Shown here: positions 1 to 8,110 of the stretch, piece after piece | Layout: every line of letters starts with the position of its first letter | Position numbering within the stretch: position 1 is the stretch's first letter | From: Falsirhodobacter deserti | GTDB taxonomy: Bacteria > Pseudomonadota > Alphaproteobacteria > Rhodobacterales > Rhodobacteraceae | NCBI RefSeq assembly: GCF_004015795.1 | Contig: NZ_ML137221.1 | Span: 1-64,000, forward strand | Direction: 5' to 3' | DNA: 64,000 nucleotides | The notes under the pieces: generated by a model | Told to the model about the DNA's origin: nothing | Databases searched by the model: none | Seen by the model: only the letters and a program-made list of their open reading frames with translations | Made by a program: the position numbers and the translations under genes

Positions 1-467
1 TGCTCGTCGTGCAGACTGGCAGTTTCGATGCCGCGGCCACCGTGCTCGGTGTTACGCCTTCGGCCGTCTCGCAGCGGGTTCGGGGCCTGGAAGACCGCCT
101 CGGCGTCATCCTTGTCGAACGTGGCAGTCCGTGCCTCGTGACTGACGAGGGCGCATGGCTGTGCCGCCATATGGAACATGTCGGAATGCTGGAGGATCGG
201 CTGATCGACCGCTTTCCGCAAGCCCGGCTTCGAAACAGGGCCGTGCCCGTCACCCTACGCATTGCCACGAATGCGGACAGTCTGGCAACCTGATTTCTCC
301 CGGCCGTCTCGTCCTTCGCACGGGACAGCGTCGTCCTACTCAACATCGCCGTGGACGATGAAGAACATACTGCGGAATGGCTTCGGCGAGGGCGCGTCAT
401 GGCGGCCGTGACCGCCCTCGGCAAACCGGTCCATTCGAAATCTCCCATGTTCACAGATATCCTGTGA
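1..467 (+). pseudogene. lysG/argP-type LysR regulator, nonsense-disrupted fragment
   Basis: The gene begins before the left edge of the window. The open part encodes a LysR winged helix-turn-helix (TGSFDAAATVLGVTPSAVS, then a VRGLEDRLG recognition region) and continues into NADSLAT, the start of the effector domain of the LysG/ArgP group, which controls lysine or arginine exporters. A TGA at 291-293 lies where this family normally has Trp (TGG). The same frame stays open and recognisable after it (FLPAVSSFARD, then a VDDEEHTAEWLRRG segment) up to a second stop at 465-467. Beyond that, the similarity fades and the expected C-terminal half is missing. I read this as a decayed gene. A read-through or sequencing error at the first stop could not explain the loss of the C-terminus. 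No lysE/argO exporter is adjacent. Confidence 0.75.
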
Positions 468-691
468 TCCTATCGAGAGGTCGACCTCAGTTCAGGGCCA
501 GCCCAATTACGCATGCTTCGAGCCATACTATCCAATGTTTGGAAAGCATCTTCGCACTCGCAGACTTCCGAGGCCCGACAGGTCGGCACAAAGCTGTCGT
601 TCAAGGGCTGCTCAATGCCTTACCGCAGCTTCTCCACCGCCGTCGCTCGTGGATCGCGCTGTATCCCAGGCGGTTGGCAAATGCGGCACGA
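468..691. other. non-coding stretch, probably decayed DNA
   Basis: No gene is supported here. Short open frames exist, but none has a ribosome binding site or a recognisable family pattern. It may contain the eroded 3' part of the upstream LysR pseudogene. Confidence 0.4.
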
Positions 692-2170
692 CTATAAACC
701 TTCTAGAAGGCGGATCTTGAGCGCGCGAAAGGCGCTGCGGGCGCGGGACTCGCGCTCGTGGTCGACCATCGCCTCGATCTCGGCGCCGAGTTGGCGGAGG
801 CGCCTGTCGCCCAGACGCTGCGCCTCCATGAACATGGAACGCTCCTCGGCCGAAGCGTGGTGGTCCACAGCCTCGTGCAGGGCGCGGAGCTGCTCTTCGA
901 AGGCCGGTGTCGATGTGCCAAGCCGCAGCGTGACAGCCAGCATGTCAGCGAGTTGCTGGTGTTCGGCATGCGCGACCGGGACATCCTCGCTCACCGGGCG
1001 GACGGCGGGATAAAAAATCTCATCCTCCACGTGCTCGTGGATCTCGAGCTCCCCCGCCAAGAGGCGCATCATGTCGCGCCGCTCGGGGTCTTCAGGGTCC
1101 ATCGCCTCGATGTTCTCGAAGAGGCGGCGCAGGATCTGGTGATGCTCGAAGAGGACCTCGTCGGCTTTGCGCGCGCCCGGCGGAACCTCCTTCCCGTCGG
1201 CCGCCTCGGCCACTGCGGCACGGCTGGCTTCGATCTCCTCGGGCGTCAACGCCTCGTCACCCGGCTCGGGGATCCGGCGGAGTTCTACTTGGCCGTCGTT
1301 GATCCGGACCTCGTAGCGGGGCTGGGGCGCGGTCGAGGGGCCGTCGAGCACGTCGCCCGTGGCGAGGCAGAATCGCGACCCGTGCCAAGGACAGACGAGG
1401 CCGCCGTCTTGCACCCAGCCCTCGTCCAGCGGCCCGCCCATATGCGAGCACCGAGAGCCCATTGCATGGACGCGGCCCCTATGGTGCACCAGCACGACTC
1501 CGATCGCGGCGCGCGCGGCTTCGTCCCAGATCTCCACGCGGCGGGGGCGGTCCTCTTCCAGCTCGGCGAGGGACAAGACCGACAAGAAGCCACGCGGTTC
1601 GGGTGAGCGGTCGGCTTGGTCGACGCCGATGCGGCGCCGATAGACCATGTGGCCGCCGAGATAGGCACCGGCGGCCATGGTGAGCCAGCCCGCGGCGCTA
1701 AGCGTCCTCCCTGCGCCGCGGCGGCCACGGCGGCGCAGGGCGAGCGATCCAAGGGTCAGAGCAAGTGCGGCGGTGTTCAGCGCCGCGTGAACAAGGCCGG
1801 TGCGTCGATCGCGGCCGTGAACCTGACGCCAGTCAGCCGCGCCTGCCGCCGCCGCCGCGATCGCACCTGCCGCACCGACTTTGAGTGCAAGATCGGCGGC
1901 GTTGCCTGCGCGGCGATGGGGCGCGAGGCCGAACGTGTCGTAGGTGTCGAGGACGAGCGCGAACGTCCAGGTGCCGATCGGCAGGGTCGCCAGCGCGGGA
2001 TGGAGCGGGTGACCCAGCCAAGTGCCATGCAAAGTATTCTGGATCGGCTGCGACGCGGTGCCGGTCACCTCCAGCGTTGTGGAAAGCGCGTTCGCGACCG
2101 CGTAGGCGGGAGCATCCAGTTGCTCCGCCTGCTCAACCCTTCCTGTGAAACGTTCGGTCTCAGATACCAT
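692..2170 (-). CDS. DUF2231 membrane - Rieske [2Fe-2S] - hemerythrin fusion protein
   Basis: This 492-residue protein has three modules. Residues about 45-185 are a multi-spanning DUF2231-like membrane domain (HGTWLGHPLHPALATLPIG, then Ala/Leu-rich helices). Residues about 190-300 are a Rieske domain with ligands C241-S-H243 and C260-PW-H263, as in CSHMGG and CPWHGSRF. Residues about 335-480 are a hemerythrin/HHE domain with His pairs near 343-344, 378-380, 401-404 and 437-438 and an EDEIFYP motif, consistent with a di-iron site. Each module is known alone, and DUF2231-Rieske pairs occur. The three-part chain suggests a membrane-anchored cytoplasmic redox or O2/NO-responsive protein. The electron donor and substrate are unknown. 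The start ATG at 2170 has a GAGG sequence about 6 nt upstream. It has no operon partner. Confidence 0.85.
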   Translation of the reverse strand: MVSETERFTGRVEQAEQLDAPAYAVANALSTTLEVTGTASQPIQNTLHGTWLGHPLHPALATLPIGTWTFALVLDTYDTFGLAPHRRAGNAADLALKVGAAGAIAAAAAGAADWRQVHGRDRRTGLVHAALNTAALALTLGSLALRRRGRRGAGRTLSAAGWLTMAAGAYLGGHMVYRRRIGVDQADRSPEPRGFLSVLSLAELEEDRPRRVEIWDEAARAAIGVVLVHHRGRVHAMGSRCSHMGGPLDEGWVQDGGLVCPWHGSRFCLATGDVLDGPSTAPQPRYEVRINDGQVELRRIPEPGDEALTPEEIEASRAAVAEAADGKEVPPGARKADEVLFEHHQILRRLFENIEAMDPEDPERRDMMRLLAGELEIHEHVEDEIFYPAVRPVSEDVPVAHAEHQQLADMLAVTLRLGTSTPAFEEQLRALHEAVDHHASAEERSMFMEAQRLGDRRLRQLGAEIEAMVDHERESRARSAFRALKIRLLEGL

Positions 2171-2395
2171 GGACGGCCTCGTTCCGGTTGAGCGATTTGA
2201 AAAGGGTAGCGCTCCAAGCTTGTCGGGACAATCCTATCGAACGGAGTGCTGGCGACATTGCGCTGCTCCCCAACCTTGGACCGCCGGATGCTGGAGTTTT
2301 CCGGCGTGGTCATGGCGACGGGCTGGCCGCGGCATCGAAACTGCCAGTCTGCACGACGAGCATCACCGCCCGGGCCGCGGGATTATCCAGCATTA
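2171..2395. other. intergenic region upstream of the Rieske gene, IS target
   Basis: No convincing gene. It holds the probable promoter of the leftward Rieske-hemerythrin gene and ends at the IS insertion point, where a TA dinucleotide (2394-2395) abuts the left end of the element. Confidence 0.5.
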
Positions 2396-2409
2396 GGGTC
2401 AGGATTCAT
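2396..2409 (+). repeat. IS terminal inverted repeat, left
   Basis: GGGTCAGGATTCAT, matching the right repeat in 13 of 14 positions. Confidence 0.8.
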
Positions 2410-2974
2410 AACCAGTAATGACGGTTGCGGCGAGCGGGATGGCTGAGAGGAAGACCTTTGGACAGCGGTCATAGCGGGTTGCCACGCGCCTCCAGTCCTT
2501 GAGCCTGCCGAACATGATCCCGATGCGGTTGCGGCGTTTGTATCGACGCTTGTCGTATCTGACGGGTGTCTTGCGTTGCCTTCTACCAGGGATACGGGCG
2601 CGTATCCCTTCGTTCTGCACTGCTTCCCGGAACCAATCGGCGTCGTAGCCGAGATCCCCGAGCAGCCAATCGACCTTTGGCAGGCTGCCGAGGAGCGCCC
2701 GTGCGCCGGTGTAGTCGCTCACCTGGCCGGCGGTTACGAACAGGTCGATCGGCCGCCCTTGGCTGTCGCAGATGGCATGCAGTTTGGTGTTCATCCCACC
2801 CTTGGTTCGACCGATCAGGCGGCCACGCCCCCCTTTTTCGCGGCCATGCTGGTCGCGGTGCGGTGTGCCTTCAGATAGCTCGCATCGATCATCACGGTCT
2901 TCCTCTCTCGGTGCTCTGCGGCCAGGCCCCTCATCATCCGTGCGGAGACGCCTTTCTCGCTCCATCGCTTCCAA
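2399..2974 (-). pseudogene. IS5-family transposase, downstream frame (orfB), catalytic Glu lost
   Basis: After the slip site the frame reads GRLIGRTKGGMNTKLHAI, then LLGDLGYDADW with the second catalytic Asp, and then the C-terminal signature. IS5-family signatures follow Y-x2-R-x3-E-x6-K. Here the segment is YKRRNRIGIMFGRLK: Y, R and K are all in register, but the Glu position is Gly (codon GGG instead of GAG) and the next residue is Ile instead of the usual Arg. The rest runs normally to WRRVATRYDRC and the stop. With the third acidic residue missing, the enzyme should be inactive, although the element is otherwise intact with both ends. The coding part used by the fusion begins near 2836; the open frame extends further upstream. 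Confidence 0.75.
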
Positions 2975-3135
2975 CGGCTGTAGAGCGTCTTGTGCGGCCC
3001 ATAGGCTTTCGGGGCGTCTCGCCAGCGCAACCCGTTGCGGTTGACGAAGATAATCCCGCTCAGCACACGCTTGTCATCAACCCGGGGTTCGCCGTGCGGC
3101 TTCGGAAAGAAGGGCTCCAGACGTGCCATCTGCAC
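2815..3135 (-). CDS. IS5-family transposase, upstream frame (orfA)
   Basis: This 106-residue frame carries the DUF4096-like N-terminal domain of IS5/IS427 transposases (LEPFFPKPHG, VLSGIIFVNRNGLRWRDAP, YSRWKRWSEKG) and the first catalytic Asp in the VMIDASYLKAHRTA block. It ends shortly after the run of five A and six G at 2828-2838, where a -1 ribosomal slip would join it to the second frame (2399-2974). That arrangement is usual for the IS427 group. Product: the N-terminal part of the transposase, or orfA alone when no slip occurs. Confidence 0.85.
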   Translation of the reverse strand: MQMARLEPFFPKPHGEPRVDDKRVLSGIIFVNRNGLRWRDAPKAYGPHKTLYSRWKRWSEKGVSARMMRGLAAEHRERKTVMIDASYLKAHRTATSMAAKKGGVAA

Positions 3136-3208
3136 GTCGTTCAGCCAGAAAAGATCCTGTCACCGCTCCGTTTTCGAAGCCGTGAATCACGCAGCACTAC
3201 GGAAAGCA

Positions 3209-3222
3209 ATGCATCCTGACCC
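3209..3222 (-). repeat. IS terminal inverted repeat, right
   Basis: On the minus strand it reads GGGTCAGGATGCAT, the partner of the left terminal repeat. Confidence 0.8.
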
Positions 3223-3227
3223 TAAGG

Positions 3228-4859
3228 TCAGTCGCCCGTATTTTCCGGCTCGAACTCGCTCAGTGCCGGGCGCTTGCCGATGGTGATGTGGTCGATATCC
3301 TCCACCCCGAAACCTCGTATTAACGAAGGGATCATCATGCATACCAGCACGAAGATCGGCAGGCCCACGACTGTGATCACCTCCTGCAGGGCGGTCAGGC
3401 CCGCTTCTCCGGCCAAAAGGATCAGGGTGGCGGCGATGGCACCCACCGCAAGGCCCCAGAAAACCCGCTGGTGAACGGGCCCCGCCTCGGGCTTGCCGGA
3501 ACAGAGCATGTCCACCACAAGCGAGGCTGAATCCGACGAGGTCGCAAAGAAGATCGCGACCACAATTACCGCGATGCCCTGGATCAGCGGCGCCAAAGGC
3601 AGTTCTGCGAAAAAGGCAAACATGGCCAGCGGAACCGACTCCGCCACTGCACGGCTGATGGAGCCTGCGGCCGGTCCCATCGCCTCACGCGCGGCTTCGC
3701 CCAGGCCATCCAGCGCCATTGCCTGCCAGCCAAAAATGGCGAACCAGATTATGGTGAACAGCGACGGGGCCAGCAGCACACCGAAAACAAATTCCCGCAC
3801 CGTTCGCCCACGTGAGATGCGGGCAACGAACAGCCCGATGAAAGGCGACCACGTGACCGTCCACGCCCAGTAAAATACCGTCCAGTTGGCCTGCCAGCCC
3901 CAGTCGCCCGTACCCATCCCGCCGCCATGCAGCATGTCGTTCCAGAAGGCGAGGCGCGGCAGGTTCGACAGGTAAAGGCCAAAGGTTTCAACCACCCCGC
4001 GCAGCAGGAACAGCGTGGAGCCTGTGACCAGCACGAAGATCATCAGTCCGACGGCAAGCCCGATATTGATGTTGGACAAGACTTTGATGCCCTTGTCCAG
4101 CCCGGCAACGATGGACAGCGTTGCCACGATTGAGAGGGTGCCAAGAATGGCCAGACGCGTCGCCGTGCCGGCATCCCATCCAAGCAGCCCCGAAAGCCCT
4201 GCCGCCACCTGCGAAGATCCCAAACCCAACGAAACGGCCACCCCGAACAGTGTACCAAGGATGGAAATGACGTCGATGGCCTTGCCTGCGGGTCCATGGA
4301 TCCGTTCGCGCAGAAGCGGATAAAACACCGAACTGACCCGCACCGGCAGGTCATAACGGTTGATGAAATAAGCAAAGGCAAGCCCCGGCAGCGCGAAGAT
4401 CGTCCACGTGTGCAGTGCAAGATGGTAAAGTGCGATGGAAACGGCATCCTGCGCCGCCGTCAGCGTGAACGGCTCTACCCCCGGCAGGGGAGGGGACTGG
4501 TAGTGGCTGATCGGTTCAGCAACACCCCAGAACATCAGGACAGTGCCAATGCCGCCCGCGAACAGCATCGTGAACCATGACAGGTTGGAATATTCCGGGC
4601 GCGATGTGCGCGGCCCAAGCCGGATATGACCGTGGCGCGACATCGCGGCATAAATCAGGAACCCAAGCCAGACGTTCACGCCAAGAATGAAGAACCAGCC
4701 AAGGTTGGTAACGATCCACGCCCGACCAACGGAGAACGCGTTACCAATGGGTCCGGGAGCAACGACCAGAAGCACGACGAAAAGCAGCGTCAAACCGGCG
4801 GATACAAAGAAAATGGTGGGATCAACCCGCAGGCCAAGTTTGTCGGCCAAAGCTTTCAT
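3228..4859 (-). CDS. BCCT-family betaine/choline/carnitine-type transporter
   Basis: A 543-residue, twelve-helix secondary transporter. Family marks are AGGIGTVLMFWGVAEP (the Gly-rich helix and AEP motif of BCCT proteins), the Trp-rich helix WTVFYWAWTVTWSPF followed by FVARISRGRTVREF, and ATSSDSASLVVDMLCSG. It should import a quaternary ammonium compound or related osmolyte by Na+ or H+ symport; the sequence does not settle the ligand. The ATG at 4859 is preferred over an upstream ATG (4907) because GAGGA lies about 8 nt before it, and the chain then begins MKALADKLGL. The IS element ends 5 bp beyond its stop codon. No regulator or dehydrogenase for choline is adjacent, so uptake for osmoprotection or for feeding catabolism elsewhere are both possible. 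Confidence 0.9.
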   Translation of the reverse strand: MKALADKLGLRVDPTIFFVSAGLTLLFVVLLVVAPGPIGNAFSVGRAWIVTNLGWFFILGVNVWLGFLIYAAMSRHGHIRLGPRTSRPEYSNLSWFTMLFAGGIGTVLMFWGVAEPISHYQSPPLPGVEPFTLTAAQDAVSIALYHLALHTWTIFALPGLAFAYFINRYDLPVRVSSVFYPLLRERIHGPAGKAIDVISILGTLFGVAVSLGLGSSQVAAGLSGLLGWDAGTATRLAILGTLSIVATLSIVAGLDKGIKVLSNINIGLAVGLMIFVLVTGSTLFLLRGVVETFGLYLSNLPRLAFWNDMLHGGGMGTGDWGWQANWTVFYWAWTVTWSPFIGLFVARISRGRTVREFVFGVLLAPSLFTIIWFAIFGWQAMALDGLGEAAREAMGPAAGSISRAVAESVPLAMFAFFAELPLAPLIQGIAVIVVAIFFATSSDSASLVVDMLCSGKPEAGPVHQRVFWGLAVGAIAATLILLAGEAGLTALQEVITVVGLPIFVLVCMMIPSLIRGFGVEDIDHITIGKRPALSEFEPENTGD

Positions 4860-4997
4860 ACGTCTGTCCTCGTTATTCTGGTTGCAGGAATAAGCCTGCT
4901 GCAGCACCTATCGTTCCGATATTCGGCATTTTTTGTTCCCGAAGCGCCTCGAATTGGCGGATCAATTGGCGGGTCCAGCGCGTCGCGGGAAAGAAAC

Positions 4998-5021
4998 GGG
5001 CCGGAGCTTTCGCTCCGGCCC
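4998..5021 (-). terminator. Rho-independent terminator of the OmpA-family gene
   Basis: A perfect 10-bp stem, GGGCCGGAGC-TTTC-GCTCCGGCCC, begins 8 nt past the OmpA gene's stop codon (5029). It is followed on the minus strand by a T-rich GTTTCTTTC. Confidence 0.85.
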
Positions 5022-5028
5022 TATCATG

Positions 5029-6903
5029 TTACCTTGCCTGCGCGGTTTGCAGGATCGGGGTGATGATCCGCACCGCGACGCGGCGGTTGCGCGGTTCATC
5101 CCCTTCCGTGTCGATGCGGAGATCGCTTTCGCCATAGCCTTGGACGACCATGTTTTCCGGCGGAATGTCGTAATACTCCGCCAGTGCCAATGCGACCGAC
5201 TCAGCACGCCGATCCGAAAGCGCAAGGTTGGAGACGTCAGAGCCGACGGCATCGGTATGACCCTCGATCAGGAACACCTCCGTCGGGCGATCTGCAAGCA
5301 GATCCTTCAGCTGGTTGCCCAGTTCCGAAAGCTGCTCCGCTTGCGCCGGATCAATCGCGGCAGACCCTGTGCGGAAGGTGATATTCTCCACATCCACCAC
5401 CGGCGCAATGGATCGCACCTGCGGATAATTGCGGATCTGCGACAAGGAATAGCCGCGGGCGTTTTCGCGGTTCTCGATACGGGTCAGGGCCTCACGCAGG
5501 GCGTCCCTGTCGCCGGCGGCCACGCGGACATCCTCGCGGGTGCGTGGCAGAAGCGACAGATCGACAGGGGCAACCTGTCCGGTGTCGTCGATGATCCGGG
5601 TTTCGCTGCCGCTTGCATCAACACGGATGCGTTGCAGAACACGCCCCGTCGCATCGCGCAAGGTTACGACGCGCGAGCCGTCCGAATATTCGACCGTGGA
5701 ACGGGTGGAGCCGTCAGAGTAGGTTTCGGTGCGCACAGTGCTGCCCGGCTGGCGCAGCAGAGCGTCGTCATCCTTCAACACGACATACTGCCCGTCATCC
5801 TGACGCACGACCACCCGATCGCCGGTGTTGGCAACAACTTCATTGCCGTTGTTCATCAGCGCGCCGACCACAAGTCCGCCAAGGGCCACCAAGCCGGCTT
5901 TCTCCAGATTGCTCAGGCCACTGTCATCGTCATCGTCATTGCGACGTTCACCCGACGCAGTGGTCTCGAAATCTTCGGTGCTGGAGCGGGCATCCTCTTC
6001 CGTGATCTGGGTGCTTGTTTCACTCGTGACCTCGCCGTCCGAAGCTGCAGCAACCGCGCCGGCGCTTGCATCTTCGTTCAGCAACTCGTTCAGGGTGTCG
6101 ACAGCCTCTTTCTCAGGCTCGGGCTGCCCTTCCGTGTCGTTGGCGGTGGCGCCTTCCTCGGCATCAGGGGTCGCAGCCTCGGTGTCAGTCGCATCGGCTT
6201 CCTCGGCAGGCTGTTCCTCCGGGGTGGGCTGTTCTTCGGAAGCAGGCTGACCCTCAGCAGTGGGCGCTGCAGGCGCAGGATCAGTTGCATCATTCGTCGC
6301 ATCATCCGTCGCGGCGGGTTCGTCCGCGGGCGCGGCGGTGGGCGCGGCGGTGGGCGTTCCTTCCGCTGTGGCAGGTTCGTCTGAAGGTGCAGGATCAGCT
6401 GCTTCTTCCGGTGCAGCCGCCTCGTCTGCAGGTGCACTGTCGTTCTGCTGCTGCGCAGCTTCTGGCTCCGCTGCGACCTCAGGCGTCACTTCTTCGGTTG
6501 CAGGGGCATCGGTCGGCTCAGGCGCAGCCTCTGTCGGCTGCTCGCTCGGGGCAGGTTCCTCGGCAGTTGCCGCGGGCGCCTCCCCAGGGGCTGGGGGTTC
6601 CGGCGCTTCCTCGGCGACCGGCTCTTGCTGCTCGGCTTCATCCGGGGCGGCAGCAGGGACATCCTCCGGGGGTATCTCTTCGGTAGGAGAGGGCGCTTCC
6701 TCCGCAGCCGCCGGTTCCGTGGCCGAAGCATCGTCACCCGAAGGCGTTCCGTTGGCCGGGGTTTCGGCTGTTCCCTCTGCCGGTGGGATCGGCGGTGGTG
6801 AGGCATCCTGTGCCAGCGCAGGAAGCGGTGCCAAGGATGCCAAAGCCATTGAAAGTGCAGTCGTCGTGGTCAGAAGCGTATTACAGGTCCGTGATATGGA
6901 CAT
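5029..6903 (-). CDS. OmpA-family outer-membrane protein with long Pro/Ala/Glu-rich region
   Basis: A 624-residue exported protein. Residues 1-32 are a signal peptide ending in PLPALAQ. Residues about 33-330 are low-complexity Pro/Ala/Glu/Thr with many EEAPE, PADE and TAEG-like blocks and few hydrophobics. A short Gly-rich hydrophobic stretch (LVALGGLVVGALM) follows, then a charged beta-rich part (DRVVVRQDDGQYVVLKDD). The last 120 residues are an OmpA C-terminal peptidoglycan-binding domain (ITFRTGSAAIDP, IEGHTDAVGSD, LSDRRAESVA, GYGESDL, NRRVAVRI). It probably links the outer membrane to peptidoglycan, with the Pro/Ala region as a flexible spacer. The start at 6903 has AAGGAA upstream. The gene stands alone, with its own terminator. 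YidB/DUF-type fusions of this shape are common in Rhodobacterales, but the exact role is unknown. Confidence 0.85.
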   Translation of the reverse strand: MSISRTCNTLLTTTTALSMALASLAPLPALAQDASPPPIPPAEGTAETPANGTPSGDDASATEPAAAEEAPSPTEEIPPEDVPAAAPDEAEQQEPVAEEAPEPPAPGEAPAATAEEPAPSEQPTEAAPEPTDAPATEEVTPEVAAEPEAAQQQNDSAPADEAAAPEEAADPAPSDEPATAEGTPTAAPTAAPADEPAATDDATNDATDPAPAAPTAEGQPASEEQPTPEEQPAEEADATDTEAATPDAEEGATANDTEGQPEPEKEAVDTLNELLNEDASAGAVAAASDGEVTSETSTQITEEDARSSTEDFETTASGERRNDDDDDSGLSNLEKAGLVALGGLVVGALMNNGNEVVANTGDRVVVRQDDGQYVVLKDDDALLRQPGSTVRTETYSDGSTRSTVEYSDGSRVVTLRDATGRVLQRIRVDASGSETRIIDDTGQVAPVDLSLLPRTREDVRVAAGDRDALREALTRIENRENARGYSLSQIRNYPQVRSIAPVVDVENITFRTGSAAIDPAQAEQLSELGNQLKDLLADRPTEVFLIEGHTDAVGSDVSNLALSDRRAESVALALAEYYDIPPENMVVQGYGESDLRIDTEGDEPRNRRVAVRIITPILQTAQAR

Positions 6904-7037
6904 GGTTCGTTCCTTTCTTGCCGATCCGGTTACCAAAAGGTCAGGAAATGAACACGCAGCAGGCGTACCTGTTCCGCAGCAGTCATCTAGAGTTTGCACA
7001 TCATGGGTGGCGGACGATCGGTATTGCACCTCATGCG

Positions 7038-7049
7038 CTAATATATTAG
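7038..7049. promoter_or_regulatory. palindromic operator candidate upstream of tctC
   Basis: CTAATATATTAG is a perfect 12-bp palindrome, AT-rich in a GC-rich setting, 43 bp before the tctC start. Its size and form resemble GntR-type operators. No regulator gene for it is in the window. Confidence 0.45.
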
Positions 7050-7092
7050 TTCTAGATCCGAGGACGGTGTTCTATCTTTGGGAGGAGACAGA

Positions 7093-8052
7093 ATGAAACT
7101 GCGCACTCTGGCAGCGTTGGCTGCCGGTACGATGCTCTGCGCCACGGGCGCGATGGCACAGGATGCTTGGCCGCAGCGGACGGTGAACGTTATCATCGGC
7201 GCCAGCCCCGGCGGCGATACCGATTTCAACGCCCGCACCATGGCCCGCTTCTTCGAAGAGGTTACGGGCACCAGCATGATCATCACGAACATGCCTGGCG
7301 GTGGCGCGACGATCGCGACCACGGCCGTGCGCGATGCTGATCCGGACGGCTATACCATGCTGTTCGGGCATACCGGCCACCTGATCGTTACGGAAGTCTC
7401 CGGTCTTGCCGATTACGGGATCGACGACTTCGAAATCTGCTGCATCCCCGCCATCGATAAAGGCGCGGTTCTGGTCGCCAGCGCCCGTTCTGACCTGACC
7501 TCGGTTGAGGACGTGGTGGAACGCACCAAGGCAGAACCGGGCAGCGTGACCTTCGGAACGGAATTCGGCGGCTATTCGCACCTTCAGGGCCTGATCTTCC
7601 AGAACGGTTCGGGCGCTGACATGACGATTGTCGACACCGGATCGGCTGCCGAGAAGATCGCTGCGCTTCTGGGCGGGCGCATTGATGTGGCTGGCATCGC
7701 CTATGGCGCGATCCAGGATTATCACGAGGCGGGCCAGATGGTGGTGCTGGGTCAGCCGAACGAAGAACGCAACCCGCTGCTGGGCGACATCCCGACCTTC
7801 GCCGAGCAGGACATCGACTTCGTGATGGAGAACCCCTACATCATCGCGTTCCCCAAAGGTACGGATGAGGCGATCCTTGATCGCATGGAAGAGGTGATGC
7901 AGCAAATCACCGAGATGCCGGAATATGCCGAGGCGCTGGAACAGGGCTTCCGCCAGCCGGTGTCGTTCCTGCCGCATGAAGAAGCGGTCGAACGCCTGAA
8001 CGAGATCCGCGAAGCCTACATGCCATACCGCGAGGCGCTTCAGGCCCGCTGA
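7093..8052 (+). CDS. tctC: TTT transporter periplasmic binding protein
   Basis: A 319-residue tripartite tricarboxylate transporter binding protein: signal peptide MKLRTLAALAAGTMLCATGAMAQ, then WPQRTVNVIIGASPGGDTDFNARTM, the carboxylate-binding loop of the TctC/BugT family, and NMPGGGATIATTAVRDADPDGYTML. The start was set at 7093 because GGGAGGAG precedes that ATG. It captures a carboxylate in the periplasm and delivers it to TctAB, encoded just downstream. The ligand cannot be read from the sequence; TctC/Bug proteins bind citrate, aromatic acids, amino acids and others. A stem-loop at 8059-8081 separates it from tctB. Confidence 0.9.
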   Translation: MKLRTLAALAAGTMLCATGAMAQDAWPQRTVNVIIGASPGGDTDFNARTMARFFEEVTGTSMIITNMPGGGATIATTAVRDADPDGYTMLFGHTGHLIVTEVSGLADYGIDDFEICCIPAIDKGAVLVASARSDLTSVEDVVERTKAEPGSVTFGTEFGGYSHLQGLIFQNGSGADMTIVDTGSAAEKIAALLGGRIDVAGIAYGAIQDYHEAGQMVVLGQPNEERNPLLGDIPTFAEQDIDFVMENPYIIAFPKGTDEAILDRMEEVMQQITEMPEYAEALEQGFRQPVSFLPHEEAVERLNEIREAYMPYREALQAR

Positions 8053-8058
8053 TCACTT

Positions 8059-8081
8059 CGGGGCGCGGACAACGCGCCCCG
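8059..8081 (+). promoter_or_regulatory. intercistronic stem-loop after tctC
   Basis: CGGGGCGCG-GACAA-CGCGCCCCG, a 9-bp GC stem without a T run, starts 7 nt past the tctC stop. Such hairpins after a binding-protein gene typically protect its mRNA or partly terminate, giving more binding protein than permease. Confidence 0.6.
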
Positions 8082-8110
8082 ATCCAATCTGCCGCTGGGG
8101 GAGGGGCTGG

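Larger units (their letters stand above)
2396..3222 (-). mobile_element. IS5-family (IS427-like) insertion sequence, about 827 bp
   Basis: The ends are imperfect inverted repeats: GGGTCAGGATTCAT at 2396-2409, and at 3209-3222 the complement reads GGGTCAGGATGCAT (13 of 14 match). TA flanks both ends (2394-2395 and 3223-3224), which fits the short target duplication of this group. Inside are two overlapping leftward frames of a DDE transposase joined by a slippery A5G6 tract at 2828-2838. The right end lies 5 bp from the stop codon of the BCCT gene, so the insertion probably removed or replaced that gene's own terminator. Confidence 0.88.

Noticed and set aside
4933-6384. Long plus-strand frame opposite the OmpA gene
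   Set aside because: It is the antisense of biased OmpA codons; there is no ribosome site or family pattern, and the minus-strand gene has a signal peptide, domain and terminator.
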